A stretch of 64,000 nucleotides of DNA from Symbiodinium microadriaticum (taxonomy: Eukaryota; Sar; Dinophyceae; Suessiales; Symbiodiniaceae): positions 62,478 to 126,477 of the forward strand of contig LSRX01000536.1 in assembly GCA_001939145.1 (NCBI GenBank), given 5' to 3'. The notes beneath the pieces were generated by a model. It searched no databases, had not been told where the DNA came from, and saw only the letters and a program-made list of their open reading frames with translations. Shown here in pieces: positions 26,991 through 38,850 of the stretch. How positions within the stretch are numbered: the stretch's first letter is position 1; each line of letters opens with the position of its first letter. The translations under genes and the position numbers were made by a program.

Positions 26991-28641
26991 ATGCCCACCT
27001 CACTGTCCGGTAGTACCACCCGCCATGCCGAGAATCGACGGCGTCCTGTCATGGAAGTGCGGGTTGCAGCTTGTTCTTACCGCCCTGCAGGTTTAGAGCT
27101 GTAGTCCAAAGGGATCATGTACCACAATTTGTAAGGCCGGCCAATGACGAGGCGGGAAGTCTTCTGAATCACGAAACCAAGCTCGCACACTCAGGCTCAC
27201 CCCAGGACCCCCAAAAGTAACAGAAACGGTGAGATGTCAAGGAATGCCCAGCTCGGCCGCTACGGAAGCAGCACCCGCGTGAAGGCCTGGGGCCTTCTGT
27301 GCAGTTGGGCTTCGGAGGCTTGGGGGTTGGGCTTTCTTTTATTGCGCCCCGAGGCCTTGCCTCAACCCTTAACTTAAGCCAGGAGCCACTTAGGTTTGAG
27401 AATGATTCTTGGATGCTGTTTGCGACATAGTTTCCATACTTTAAGCCACTCCCTGGATGGTGGACGCGCGGCTTGGGGGTTTAAGCGCTGCTTTGGGTTT
27501 AGGTAAAAGGTTTGGGTTTTGAGGACTTGCAGGTTTAGGGTTAAGTTAAGATGCTTAAGACCTGAAGGGTTTGAAGGTTACAACACCCACGGTTTTGCGA
27601 GTGTGCTGGAGGTTTAGGGTCTTGAGGGTCTAGGGTTTGTGCCTAGGACTCTGAGCGCACCGGCTCTGAAGTTTAAGGTTCTGAGGGTTTACGGTTTGGG
27701 GTTCAAGGTTTAGGAACCCTAACCACTAGAAGTTTACATACGACGCCCTGAGCACGCGAGAGAGTGAGTGAGTGTGTTCAAGGCTTGCGGGGTTTAGCAT
27801 CTAGCCCGAAGGGGTTTGACGTACCGGGTTGGCGTCTCTTGGGGCCTCTGAGGGTGTAGGGTTCAAGTCCTGGGTCTTTGAGAGGCCTTGCTTTGTGTGG
27901 GCCATGGGTCTAGGGTTTGAAAGCTTCGGGTTCAGGATTGAGGGTTCGGGGCGAGCATTCAGACCTTTGGTTTTAGGATTGTGAGGGTGTGCAGAGGCTT
28001 GAGGTTTCGGGGCCCGCGTCATCGATTCGGGTTGTTGAGGCCAGTCCGAAGCCCAAACTCCAAAAGCCTTGACTCGTCATTAGCAAGCCCAGGAAACTCG
28101 GAAGCCGCACGGTCGAAGCCACTGAAGCCAATGAACCCTCCGTGGCAGGTGGTTGACAAGGATGCGTTCCCCTCCAATGAGTTCTCGGACATTGGCCACT
28201 TCGAACCTTGACCCAAGTTTGGTTTTGGAGGACATTTGGGGGATGGAGGGTTTTAGAAGGTGTAGCATTCGGAGTTTAGGATTTAGGCCAGACTTGAGTC
28301 CAGCAGCAAAAAGGGGTTCAGATTTAAGTTGTAGGGTAGAATGACGCCATGGTGGAGAAACCGATACGAAACCCTTCGCAAAGCTGTCCAAGGGTCAGCG
28401 CTTGACCCTTCGGGGTTTGGCTTTCTGGGTTCAGGAGTCTAGGGTAGGGCTTAGAGTTTGAGTTATGGGGTTGGAGGTTTAGGGTTTCGGGCTAAGGGGT
28501 TTAGGGTTTAGGGCCTGGGGATTAAGCCTTCAACCCAACCCTCCCTAGCGCACGGCGCCGAGTTAATGGCTCAGGCCTTACCCCGGAGCCTGTTCTACCA
28601 ATGGCAAATCCTCACCCGAACGGACTTGTTTTCCGTCATGA

Positions 28642-28749
28642 TCCACCAAGGAGGAAGAGCCGCCTTTTGAGGCACGTCTGCTGGAGAAGGATATATTTGA
28701 TACTGATACTGATATCGAAGCGCTGGCTGTTGTTAGACTGTATCTGTAG
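28642..28749 (+). CDS. short exon-like fragment, unknown protein
   Basis: 35 codons between a TGA and a TAG, with strongly protein-like acidic/helical composition: KEEEPPFEARLLEKDIFDTD, then IEALAVVRLYL. AG followed by G at its 5' side (CCAAG/GAGG) could be a splice acceptor. It is too short to name. Confidence 0.3.
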   Translation, partial: STKEEEPPFEARLLEKDIFDTDTDIEALAVVRLYL

Positions 28750-30181
28750 TCGCACGAGACACATGTTGCACAAAGGCACGCATGATTCTTGATGACAGCA
28801 AGAACGACCACCCACCACTCGAGCAAGCAGAAGACAGTTCATAGGATCACTTCTACTGGACCCCACCCCAAAGTCCAACCCCACATCCAAACCCTAGACA
28901 GGCGTACACGAGCCAGTTGTCAAGTTGCGGGTGCGTTTTTTGATAAAGCACCGAAATCTCTCAACTTGGACGCTCTTTGAGCCGAGCCGTGAGCAAATAA
29001 ACAACCCTAAACTTCTACGTGCGAGGCTCCGAACTTGCATATCCTAAGCCGCAAAATCCCGGAGCCTTTAAGCCTCGAAGTGTGTAGGCACCGATGACTC
29101 ATGAGCGGGTCCTTAAACCTCCATGCCTCCAGCCGTGAAACCTTCTTATCCCGAATACTTGCCTCTGAGCTGTTGCAGGCCATGACACATCACTCGCTCG
29201 TTCGAGCGGTGCCTGGGCGAAATGCTGGACACTAGCGTTTGTAGGGTTGTTCGTGCTGTGGGGTTGGGTCCAGCTAGCAGCCAGCAGTACGAGAAGCTTC
29301 CATCAGCGCCATCCTCATCATGAGCAACATCCTTAGCATCAGCACATCTTCGTCAGCATGTGTATCAGCTTCAGCATATCCGCAGGCAGCAACACTATGA
29401 GGGCAGTAGGCACCCAAAGCACAAAATGGTAACCCGAGCACATGCTGTGCAGTTCTCCGTTGTTGGGCACAGGATTGACAAACAACTGTGTAGGCTTCAG
29501 GCTCCGGGAAAGGGTGCAAGGTCTAGCCGCTCGTCTGGAAGCCTATACCCCAAGCTCCAAGCACCCACGAGGTCAGGGACTTCTGCTGGCTGAACTTCAC
29601 CAGCAACGAGAAAGTGAGGTGCACGGCCTCGGGGATCCTAAAAGCACAGGGCTCGCGAGGAGGACCTGGCACTTGAGGGTGCAACAGTTGAGGGCTTTTA
29701 GTGGTTCAGGCATTTAGGGCTTGGGGTTGGCTTACTGTGCTGCGGCTTCATGATCATGACTCCAGCTTGTTTTGCACTTCAGAATCTAGCCCTGCTTACA
29801 TGTTGCACGAGTCGATGCTTGCTTGTCTCGCGTTGTCTTACATCTGCGATGGGTTCCTTCCCTCCACCTGTAAACGCTTCCGCCGAGGGCCTGGAAGTCT
29901 GGACCCACGCGAGGAAAACAGGAATTGAACAACCGAAACACTTGACTCCAAGCCGTAAGCTCGTACGGTGCAGTAAGGTCTTAAGTTGAAGTTTCGACGT
30001 AGACCTTGACTGATCCTCTGTAGCCGTCGGTGGCATTGTGGCTGGACGTGGCAGTAGCCAAACCCTCCAAGAAGAACTCGAAACTCAAGAGCCTGGGGCG
30101 AAGTGAAGCCACGATTTAGGGTTTAAGGACGTTTAGGGTGTAATTAGCATTTGGTCCAGTCCAGAATAGACCCTGTGCCTG

Positions 30182-30280
30182 CAAAGGTGGGGCACCATCA
30201 AGCAGATATTGCTTGACACGTACACGAACCTTTTCAAGCTCGCGTACCTTGGATGTGACGAATCTGCTTTGAGACGTCAG
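30182..30280 (+). CDS. short exon-like fragment, unknown protein
   Basis: 33 codons reading RWGTIKQILLDTYTNLFKLA followed by YLGCDESALRRQ, embedded in telomere-like repeats. CAAAG/G at the start could be a splice acceptor. The composition is typical of a helical protein segment; no family is recognised. Confidence 0.35.
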
Positions 30281-33104
30281 GCCCCAGTCCCAATGCGAAG
30301 GAATCAGGGTTTCAGCACTTTCGGGTTTTGGGGTGGGAAGGGGCCCTCCTTCGGATTTTGCCTGACATGCGAGTCGGAGGATCTCGGGCCGAGGCGAGAC
30401 AGATCAGAAATCCGTGCCAGGGGCTGGGGTGACTCAAGGCTTTCGGGTTTAAGGTCGCAGGGTTTAGGGCCTTAGCAAGAGTATCATCATCGTCGTCATG
30501 ACGGAGATTGTGTTGGTGGTGGTGACTATGGCAGCTCTGCGATGTTTGAAGAACGACACCAGTGGTCATGAGTGCTAGAAACCATTGAGAGCACAACCAT
30601 CATAGTCGTAGTAAGAACGGTGATGATAGGAAGTGTCTGGATCGGTGCCGGATGCCTACAGCCATGGTGCTCCAGCTGAATCTTGGGTTGTCGAGATTCG
30701 GCTTGAACCTGGCTCTTCTTGTTGATTTTCGTCTGGACCCGTGAAGTCTAAGGACTTTATACCTTCGGGTCTACTTCCTGGACCACATTCTCAAGCCCCT
30801 TTCATGCCAAAGAGATGGAACCCAACCCGAACTGAGCCCTACACAGGGGGAGCTGGGGGATCTGCACCTGGATTGCGGATTTTGGGTGTGGATTTCCAAC
30901 AAGAGGGCGGGTTAAGGTTAGGGTCACTTTGCACACGGCATCTCACATGTCTGCATCCGAGACACGTACTAGCCTGGCTGCGCCTAGTTGTGAGTGCAGA
31001 AACCTTTCAAATTCAGGAACTTTGCACCCGAGAACCGGGGAGAGGCTTCATCTCAGGACGGACGTCGACGAGTCCTCACTCTGGCTTATTCAAGATCGTT
31101 ACGAGTCCCTGTATCTTTACATGGCGGCCCTGACGCTCTTCAGCACTTGGCTCCAGGGTTTTTAACAGTGTTTTTGGGGGTCATGCTTCAGAGAGTCGCT
31201 GCGTCATGGAGATGGCCCTTTGTGTCTTCTTCACTTGTTGGCAGTCGTCGCTGAGTCCGGCATGCTCTCTGCATGATCCCTAGCAGCTACTACCTCGACA
31301 CAAAAACCAGCACAGAAGCTTGATTGATAAAAGATGTCCGTGTCCGTGTGGACTGTGCCGTCGTACATGAGTGCGGTGGCAAGAACAGTCGTAGGTGTCC
31401 ATTCACCATCATAGTTCTCGTTACCATCATCGCAAGAACCCACAGCCATGATTATCATATTTCATGCTATGTTGGTTGAAAGTAATGCGATCCTGCCAAG
31501 TGGCGACTGGAGACTCGCTGGCCCTTGGCTATTGGTTGTGGGGATGCGGGAAAACCCATTGTCGAGGTAGGTCCGCAGCTCGGTTCAGTTCAGGGCCCCT
31601 TCTCGGGGTTTAGGGTCAGGGTTCTGGGATTTCAGGGTTTCGAGACTGCGCGCGTGTGAGAGGCGAGGGCTCCTTGCTCCTTGCCTGCCTGCGTTTCTTT
31701 AGGATGCCGGGTGCCAAGTCCCAAGAATGGAAGAGCTTCTCCTATGAATTCAGAGTGGAAGGATCGTGCCGTTTGGCATCTCCCACTTGCTTCACTACCT
31801 GAAGCTTGGCCGGAGCCTCAGAGTTGGAGCTTTGGAGTCGAATCCTCAAGGCCTAGTGGCCTAGTGCACAGGAAGCCGTGGAAGGGTAATGTCTCATGAA
31901 GCTTCCCCTCCAAAGTGTGATGTCACATCAGGCTATCGCACGAAATCCTCTTTGTGTCGAAACCCTGTTATCAGGTTGGGGCATACCGGGTACGACCACC
32001 ACTTGGATCCAGTCGGCCCTCTTGCGGCGCTACTTGTGCCCGGGACTGCATAGCTTCGGCCGGGGGCCAACACTGAAATCTTCGGCTCCAAGAGCTCAAA
32101 ACTTCCAGCTTTAGGCGAGGGTTTTGCAGCTTTCGGGCTTCAGACTCCGGGTTTAAGGTTTGTTGCTCAGGGTCGAGACCAGGCGCAGCTGCAGCTCTTG
32201 GACTGTTTTGTGCTTTTTTGCTCAAGTCTGGGCCTCTTGAACATCAATCATGTCCGTGCATCTTGAACACGGGGCTGAAACCTGAAACCCTGCACTGGAA
32301 AGCCGAGGCCAGGGTACCAAAATCCGAAACTTCCACCTCCGAAATTATTGACCTCTAAGGCGGTCCATGTCACACCCCGAAAAACCGTCAAAGTCGAACC
32401 CTAAATGAAACCCTATCAATATTACCCGGACTGGAAATTCCACGCCGTGAAGCCCAAACCTGTGTCCAGACATAGACGGCAAGTCAGGGACACGTAACGC
32501 ATCGCAGAACTTTTCAGAGTTTCGACAGCCCCGAGCAAAGGCAGAGCCAAGTCAGAAATCTGCCTTCTTTTCGAGACTTGCGCATGTCCGCAAGTTTCTC
32601 GAAGCCGACACCCTGCACTCTGTACCCCGAAACCTCAAAGCCTAGATCCCAAATCCTAAATGACCCCAAAAATCCGAAACCCTGAAAAGGCAGGACCCAG
32701 CCAAACTTGGTCCGTTTCTGGTGCCTCAAAGCCTCTTGCTAGTTCCCGAACCGAAGGACTTCGCCTTTTTTGGGGCCTCTGGGATTTAGGCTCCAGCGTT
32801 TGGGGCTTTTAGGGTTCAGGACCTTGGCTGGCTAGACTTTTGTCCAGTAGCACAAAGGGTTCAGGAAATTTCGAGCACCTCGTCTCAGCCCTATAGACTT
32901 TAATAACGACTCGTTGGGTGCCAGAGCGAGGAACTACAGCACGGCCTCGCAGAATCTCACGAAGCCTGCGCAAGTCACTGTGGCATTGACGCTTGTCGAG
33001 ATCAGTGGCTGGAAGTCTTTCTCCAATGGTCAAGACATACTTGCATGTACCGCAAACTCTGCAAACGAACGTGTGCAAGTAAGCAGGTATAATTTTCTGT
33101 AGGT

Positions 33105-33223
33105 ACCTCTACCTGCCCACCTACCTACCTACCTACCTACCTACCTACCTACCTACCTACCTACCTACCTACCTACCTACCTACCTACCTACCTACCCAC
33201 CTACCTACCTACCTACCTACCTA
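33105..33223 (+). repeat. (CTAC)n microsatellite running into the assembly gap
   Basis: CTAC tetramers with few interruptions continue to the first N. The gap was probably caused by this repeat. Confidence 0.95.
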
Positions 33224-33640
33224 NNNNNNNNNNNNNNNNNNNNNNNNNNNNNNNNNNNNNNNNNNNNNNNNNNNNNNNNNNNNNNNNNNNNNNNNNNNNN
33301 NNNNNNNNNNNNNNNNNNNNNNNNNNNNNNNNNNNNNNNNNNNNNNNNNNNNNNNNNNNNNNNNNNNNNNNNNNNNNNNNNNNNNNNNNNNNNNNNNNNN
33401 NNNNNNNNNNNNNNNNNNNNNNNNNNNNNNNNNNNNNNNNNNNNNNNNNNNNNNNNNNNNNNNNNNNNNNNNNNNNNNNNNNNNNNNNNNNNNNNNNNNN
33501 NNNNNNNNNNNNNNNNNNNNNNNNNNNNNNNNNNNNNNNNNNNNNNNNNNNNNNNNNNNNNNNNNNNNNNNNNNNNNNNNNNNNNNNNNNNNNNNNNNNN
33601 NNNNNNNNNNNNNNNNNNNNNNNNNNNNNNNNNNNNNNNN
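33224..33640. other. assembly gap (417 N)
   Basis: Unknown bases only. A further single N is at 50693. Confidence 1.
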
Positions 33641-33701
33641 CCAAGCAATTATTTTTCATCGAAAATAATAAAGGTGAGTGCATTCTGCTGCCAGCTTCTT
33701 G

Positions 33702-33884
33702 CTACCCTGAGTGTCTAAAGTTGAAAGCGCGGATTTTCATCCTTGAAGAATGTCGGTTTTCAGCCGGAAATGCTGCGGAGCTCCTTGCCATGCCCCATCT
33801 AGCTACAGGTTTATCTGGCTTTATAACGTTGTAGAGTTCACTCGTTTTGAGCAGGATGGCTACTGCAACATCCTCGCTCTGCAT
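33702..33884 (-). CDS. small minus-strand protein-like ORF, 60 aa, unknown
   Basis: ATG at 33884 and TAG at 33702. Mixed composition such as ILLKTSELYNVIKPDKPVAR. On the plus strand the same DNA gives a short ATG frame (MATATSSLCISALVV) ending at a CAG/GTGA junction, which could instead be a first exon with a signal-like peptide. I cannot choose between the two. Confidence 0.25.
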   Translation of the reverse strand: MQSEDVAVAILLKTSELYNVIKPDKPVARWGMARSSAAFPAENRHSSRMKIRAFNFRHSG

Positions 33885-33889
33885 CTCGG

Positions 33890-34616
33890 CTTTGGTGGTG
33901 TGTGCAGGTGACCCTGAATCTCAGCCCCGAAGCTTTATCAACCCCGAACTCAAAATCCCAAGGCCCCGAAATTGCTTAAATGCCTTACCCTCAGCCCAAA
34001 CCAGCCAGCCAATCGGGCATCCGCCGAACTCCTCAAGTAGCTCTAGCCCTACGCCCGCCCTCCGAAACCCTTCACCCCCAGCCCAGGATAGAGAAGCTGG
34101 GCAATGTGGCTCCTGGGAATGCAAGGATGTGCGGGCTTGGGGGGTTGCGAGCCCAAGATGATGGCGACGTAGGGCTCCCGATTAAGGCTTGAGGACTGGA
34201 GGCTTGGAGGTTCAGCATCGGGACGCCCTTCGAGAGTGTTCCGTGGTTCCAGCACTGGGTTCCCCATATCAGAAAGGTGCAGAAACAGGCACTATTTTTC
34301 GAGCTGCTCTTTTTCGAGGGACCGTGTTCGGAGCCAAAAAGGTTGAACCAAGCACCCCCCCAACTGTCTCGAGGCAGTGATGATCTTCTTCCAGTTCACG
34401 GCGCCCGCCGTCTTCGGGAAGCCCTTTCGGCCCATGTCCATCGCTGTGGTGATGGTGTTGCCCTTGGCGGGAAACCCAGCTCTTGTGGCTCCGTGTTGCA
34501 CTTCTCATGTCCTCTCGATGTTTGTCAAGCGTCCTTCCCGTGTGTGAAGCCACTCGAACGCCCGTGATCCCCAAGCCCGAAGCATTTGGCCCTGAGCTCT
34601 AGAGGCCGCGGCTGCC
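33890..34616. other. region upstream of the dehydrogenase gene
   Basis: A C-rich repeat-like part (33900-34100) precedes more complex sequence at 34270-34600 that is open in both directions but without recognisable motifs. It should contain the promoter and 5' UTR of the gene at 34617. I see no TATA box or other defined core element. Confidence 0.4.
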
Positions 34617-35957
34617 ATGTCCCTGGTGTCTGGGTTTCCGGTTCGGTCTTTCCATCACAGCGCAGCCAGTCCTCGCTTCGCAAGGGCGGCGCCATCCCCC
34701 ATCCTGTGCAGGGCTCAAGAGGATGGTGAGCGAGCACAGCGACGGCGCAACTCCTTGGAATACCTGCTGGGGCTCCTCTTGACGCCCTGGGCGGCTGCCG
34801 CTGGTGGAATCGGCGCCGGTGCGAGCGCTGCACGGCGCTTGCGGGGGAAGACTGCCGTCGTCACAGGGGCTAGCCGCGGGATCGGCAAGGGCATTGCAGT
34901 TGCACTGGGCGAAGCTGGTGCCAAGGTTTTTGTTACCGGCAGGCGGAAAAGCGCCGTTGAGGCCACGGCAGCTTTGGCGACGCGCGCCGGCGGCGAAGGT
35001 GTGGCCGTCCTGTGCGATCACGCGGTAGACGAGCAGGTGAAGGTCGCGTTTACTCAGATTCAGGAGCAGACGGGTGGAAAGCTTGATATCTTGGTGAACA
35101 ATGCCTTCCAGGATCCGGCTCAGCGAGATTCCAAAAGTGACGAGCTTCTGGGCAAGGGCGCCAAATTCTTCGAGCTGCCCTTGCAAGTCTGGGATGACGT
35201 CCACCGAGTTGGTCTGCGCTCCCACTACGTGGCCTCGTACTATGCAGCGCCACTGCTACTCAATGCTGCCAGCGACGACTGGCGACCCCTGGTGTGTGTG
35301 ACGTCCGCGCCTGCCGCAGTCACGTACTACTACGCCACTGCCTATGGCGTCGCAAAAGCCGGCAGTGACCGGCTGGTCCGAGATCTGCAGGTGGAGCTCG
35401 GCCCTCTTGGCATCGACTGTGTCAGCATCTGGCCCGGGGTGGTCTACACTGAGTTCGTTCAGTCTTTGTATGAAAAAGGCGATGTTGAGAGGATCAACCG
35501 CGTGACAGGCGGCCGTGATCCCAACATGGTTTGCGAAAGTCCGCTGCTCACGGGCCGGGTGATCGGGCGTCTCGCGGAGGAGCCTGGCATCCGGAAGCCA
35601 CCGCTGCTCAGCTCTGGGGGTCTCACCAGCCGAGTCTGCGTCGTGGCGGAGGGCGCGAGAGATCTCGGCCTGCGCGATGGTGGGCTGCCTGGTACCGTGG
35701 CAGCGGAGCTCTACGGCCCCGACCGGGAGCCTGCAGCCTCCATTCGCTCGCTGGGCTATTTGCTGCCTGCTTTCCTTCCAGACAAGCTGCCTCCAAGCTT
35801 GCGGTGGCTGGTGGAGCCCGGAGGGCCTTTGGCCAGCAAGGACATCCGGGTGCCCTTCGATCTGATGGCTCAGGATCCCCGCACGGAGGATCCTAGGAAG
35901 CAGGATCTGAAAGACTTCGCCAAGGTGCTGACCAACACCGTTTCCGTTCCCGACTAG
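34617..35957 (+). CDS. short-chain dehydrogenase/reductase, DHRS1-like, with N-terminal targeting-type extension
   Basis: 446 aa from ATG 34617 to TAG 35955-35957 in a single exon. The classical SDR core is complete. It has the cofactor motif TGASRGIG (83-90), NNA (161-163, with Phe where Gly is usual), the catalytic Ser 230 in VTSAPA, and YGVAK (Tyr 243, Lys 247). NN-A-F and the sequence around YATAYGVAKAGSDRL resemble the DHRS1 branch. Family knowledge: SDRs reduce or oxidise carbonyl/alcohol groups with NAD(P)(H); the substrate cannot be told here. Residues 1-45 are rich in Ser, Arg and Ala and are followed by a hydrophobic stretch (about 48-70), suggesting organelle targeting or a membrane anchor. 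The C-terminal 150 residues go beyond the minimal fold. Its frame is intact and its GC-rich codon use differs from the surrounding repeats. Confidence 0.88.
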   Translation: MSLVSGFPVRSFHHSAASPRFARAAPSPILCRAQEDGERAQRRRNSLEYLLGLLLTPWAAAAGGIGAGASAARRLRGKTAVVTGASRGIGKGIAVALGEAGAKVFVTGRRKSAVEATAALATRAGGEGVAVLCDHAVDEQVKVAFTQIQEQTGGKLDILVNNAFQDPAQRDSKSDELLGKGAKFFELPLQVWDDVHRVGLRSHYVASYYAAPLLLNAASDDWRPLVCVTSAPAAVTYYYATAYGVAKAGSDRLVRDLQVELGPLGIDCVSIWPGVVYTEFVQSLYEKGDVERINRVTGGRDPNMVCESPLLTGRVIGRLAEEPGIRKPPLLSSGGLTSRVCVVAEGARDLGLRDGGLPGTVAAELYGPDREPAASIRSLGYLLPAFLPDKLPPSLRWLVEPGGPLASKDIRVPFDLMAQDPRTEDPRKQDLKDFAKVLTNTVSVPD

Positions 35958-37885
35958 CTCGAGGCACATCGCCAGCTGAAAGCTGATGGAAGCTGTGGGA
36001 AGCACTTGTGGACCAGGCTAGTGCCTGGGTCATTTCGGTGGCCTCTCCTCGTTTCACAACTCCAAGTCTCGACCTTGTGAGCCTTCACGGCCACAAAAAA
36101 ATTCGGGCTTGGAAGCGTTTCGGCCAGCGATCCGTTGTGCTGAGAATCGCCTGGGATGGGTAGACTTCGCACTGGTTACTCATTTGTCCATTGATTTGAA
36201 GTTATCTTTCATTGTCTGATCTGATATGTTTGGGGTCTGCCCACCTTGGTTCAGTTGGCGTCTCGTTGGACCTTGTTGCTGGAATCCGTGCCTGCCTCGA
36301 GCGAGTGTGAGAGTCGAAACCCCAAACCGGAAGCCTTAAAACTGCTCGAAACCCTAACTCGGGAGGTGCTTTTCCTTTTCCTGTACTTCCGAAGCGGCGC
36401 CATTCGCAAGGCCGGGGTAATGGCCTTGGGTAGCAAAGTAGACGGTCCTACGGCTTTCTGGGTTCTACAAGACTACCAGAAGCCTTGTGATGTAGTTTGT
36501 AGTTTTTGTCTTTGCTTTATCAGGGTCTTTATGGGTCTGTCTTACGAGCCCTTAGAGGGTTTTATTGCAGATTTTCGGGCTTGAGGGGTTTGGGGTTTTC
36601 ATGTGTACTTTGAGGTTTGGCTCTTCAGAGCCCTAGAAACCTGTGGGGCTCGAAGGTGCACAGCATCGGCTGATTAAAACTGCCGAAACCCTAGCCATTC
36701 GGGCTCGTCCTTGCTACGTGGGAGGGAAAAAAACATGCCACCAAAGCTTTTTAACCTAAAGCTTTAACACAAGAGCTCTCATCACTCCTAAACCCAAAGC
36801 CCCAAAGTCTAGCAGCGGGGCCTGAATAAGGCCAAAAAGCGCTGGAAAGCCTTGATGCACTACTAGAAAGCCATTATACAAACCCAGATACACCTCAAAG
36901 CACAGAGCCTTCTGCTCACCACCCCCCAGGCCGTAAGCCTGATATGCTTAGCCTAGACCCCAAAAACCCTACACCCGAAGGCAAGGGTGTTCCTACTGGT
37001 TTCACAACGACACACACCTATGAACCTCGCCTGGCATGTCCGAGTTGTGAGAGCCTAAACCCGAAATCACCGAGGCTCTGCAGCAGGAGTCCAAAGCCCA
37101 GGCGGAGAGCGCTACTCGGCACGGGTTGGGGCAGTTACAGTAGGGGTGGCAGGGGTGGTAGGGTTTCAGCAGAAAAGGAGTACCTTAATCAGGGGATCCC
37201 TATCGTAAGGATCCCAGTGGTTGATGTCTCTGTGGAAGCTCCTTGCTTTCCGAAACTCTGATTTGCATGAACAAGGGCGCAGTATGCCTATTGATAATAT
37301 CAGCACTATCGGATAGGCTCTGGCACCCAGAAAGCACCCTGAAGAGCAGGACTTGTGATGGTTTTTTGAATCTCCCCTTCCACATTCCCCCGCAAGCCCC
37401 ATTAGGACTTCCCCAAATAGCTACCAGTATTGTCGTTGAAGCTGATGTTTAGGTTCAGGGTTCCTCTCTGTGCTGCGCCTACGCCCGAGGTCAGCGAAGT
37501 TGAGCATGCGGCCGGGCCCTCGTCGGCGTGAAGCTTTTTCGGACTGGATTCGGGTTTTGGGGATTGGGCATGATGCAAGGGCAACAGAAGCAGGGTAAGA
37601 TGTGGGATGTGGGACATACATGTTCTCGGCTTTCGGAGAATATCAGATTGTGTTTCGTTCTGTGGTGTAGTAAATACGGATTAAAGTTGTGCTTGCCTCG
37701 GCTCCTTTCACCAAATTCGAGTGTTGTGAGCCTTTCTGGCCAGAAGTTGGGGCTTGCTGGGGTGTGGTGCCAAGCTCTCTAGTTTCAAGTTGGGGTGACG
37801 TGAGGCACGACAGAGCGCGGAGAGGGAGCCTGACCAGCTCTTGAGCGAGGGAAGGAAGGACTTTGCACAAGGTTCGGTTGCAGGA
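35958..37885. other. gene-poor, repeat-laden region
   Basis: No clear gene follows the dehydrogenase. Telomere-like C-rich blocks are seen at about 36310-36360, 36660-36830 and 36940-37100. The frame at 36246-36584 mixes repeat-derived and unique sequence and is not convincing. Confidence 0.5.
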
Positions 37886-37891
37886 TGTTGA

Positions 37892-38041
37892 AATCCTTCC
37901 AGACCCTACCTAAGATACGAGGTGATGAATTTCCGCCTCATCTCCGACTACAGCAAGAGGAGTGCCGTCGTGGAAGCGTTGCTGAGCTCATACCGTTTCG
38001 ATCGGGTTCGGACACGTGTAACGGCCCTAAAAGTGCCTTAA
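37892..38041 (+). CDS. exon-like fragment, unknown protein
   Basis: 50 codons ending in TAA. The reading YLRYEVMNFRLISDYSKRSA followed by VVEALLSSYRFDRVRTRVTA has convincing helical-protein composition. The same DNA in the frame starting at ATG 37885 is also open but more Pro/Gln-rich. TTCCAG/ACC at about 37900 could be a splice acceptor and CACGT/GTAACG at about 38027 a donor. If so the exon is about 37902-38027. No family is recognised. Confidence 0.4.
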   Translation, partial: NPSRPYLRYEVMNFRLISDYSKRSAVVEALLSSYRFDRVRTRVTALKVP

Positions 38042-38379
38042 ACTATCCCCAAACCGAAGTTTGGAGTGAAGATTTCGAGGGGCATGCGGGCTGAAGTATA
38101 CTTCCCGATGCCGAACCCGTGTTGGCGGTTTTTCGGGCTTGATGTTTCTTTGTAAGGAATGTCGGATGCTCTTGTTCACTCGGCAGGTTTACAATTACAA
38201 GGGGTTGTGAGGATTTCAATTCCTTCTTTAAGCACCCATTTGTGTTGGAGCTGCCTGCAATCGGGATCAGGAGACACAGACACTAAGTTTCAGCATCCTT
38301 GGTTTCTGCGGACTTGCATGACTTACGCTTTGGGGCTGTGCCTCCAATCCTGAATACGGGTGTCCGAGGGTTTAGGGTG

Positions 38380-38850
38380 TGGATTTTTATTAATCTATCT
38401 ATTATAAGAAGATTTCTTCTAAAAGCGGCTTATTTTAATAATTTTCGTTTTTGAAAAGATTTTTGAAAACGACATGTTATTATTATTATTATTTTCATTT
38501 TAGTTTAATCTCATAATCTAAGAAGATTCCTGCGTGCGGGATATTTTAATAGTTCTTGTATTTTTTATTCGAAAACAATAGAAATTCCGGATCAAACTTG
38601 TTTTGTACTAAATCCTAAATTATAAAAGGTTTCGCCAAAATATGCGCCTGCACAAGTCAAATTTTTCAATAACAGATTTAAAAGAATGAAAGGAGAACAA
38701 CCGCTAACCTCAGTTTCAATTTAAATAGATGGGGAGCATCCTCTTCATATAAACTAAATCGGGTCAAGTTCAAGTAAATTCACAGAGTATAGCCAATCAC
38801 TATAAGTAAGAAAATTGACGAAGAGTTCGGTGCGTGTCTCAGATTTTGTT
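38380..38850. other. AT-rich island with a degenerate direct repeat
   Basis: The sequence falls abruptly to low GC. Two related stretches (about 38398-38460 and 38508-38575) share AAGAAGATT, then a GCGG/GCGGG step, then ATTTTAATA. No gene was found. An organellar insert or remnant of another element is possible, but nothing identifies it. Confidence 0.45.

Larger units (their letters stand above)
26995..33100. other. repeat-laden gene-poor region with small exon-like islands
   Basis: G-rich TTTAGGG-type blocks are dense at 27470-28010 and 28400-28530. C-rich CCCTAAA-type blocks lie at about 28860-28900, 29000-29160 and 32280-32700. Two short exon-like islands (28642-28749 and 30182-30280) are listed separately. 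Imperfect CAT/GAT trinucleotide tracts occur near 29300-29370 and 30480-30520. No RNA gene or further mobile element was seen. Confidence 0.5.

Noticed and set aside
33213..33683. Frames of 143-156 codons
   Set aside because: They consist of unknown residues from the N gap.
34292..34574. Minus-strand frames with TITTAMDMGRKG, superficially like histone H4
   Set aside because: Flanking residues do not match H4 or any histone fold, so the similarity is only a few residues.
35714..35731. Near match to the LINE hairpin inside the dehydrogenase gene
   Set aside because: The last pair is broken (GCCT instead of GCCG) and it lies in ordinary conserved coding sequence. A single near match is expected by chance in GC-rich DNA.
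35256..36005. 249-codon minus-strand frame
   Set aside because: Complement of the dehydrogenase gene, which has clear SDR motifs on the plus strand.
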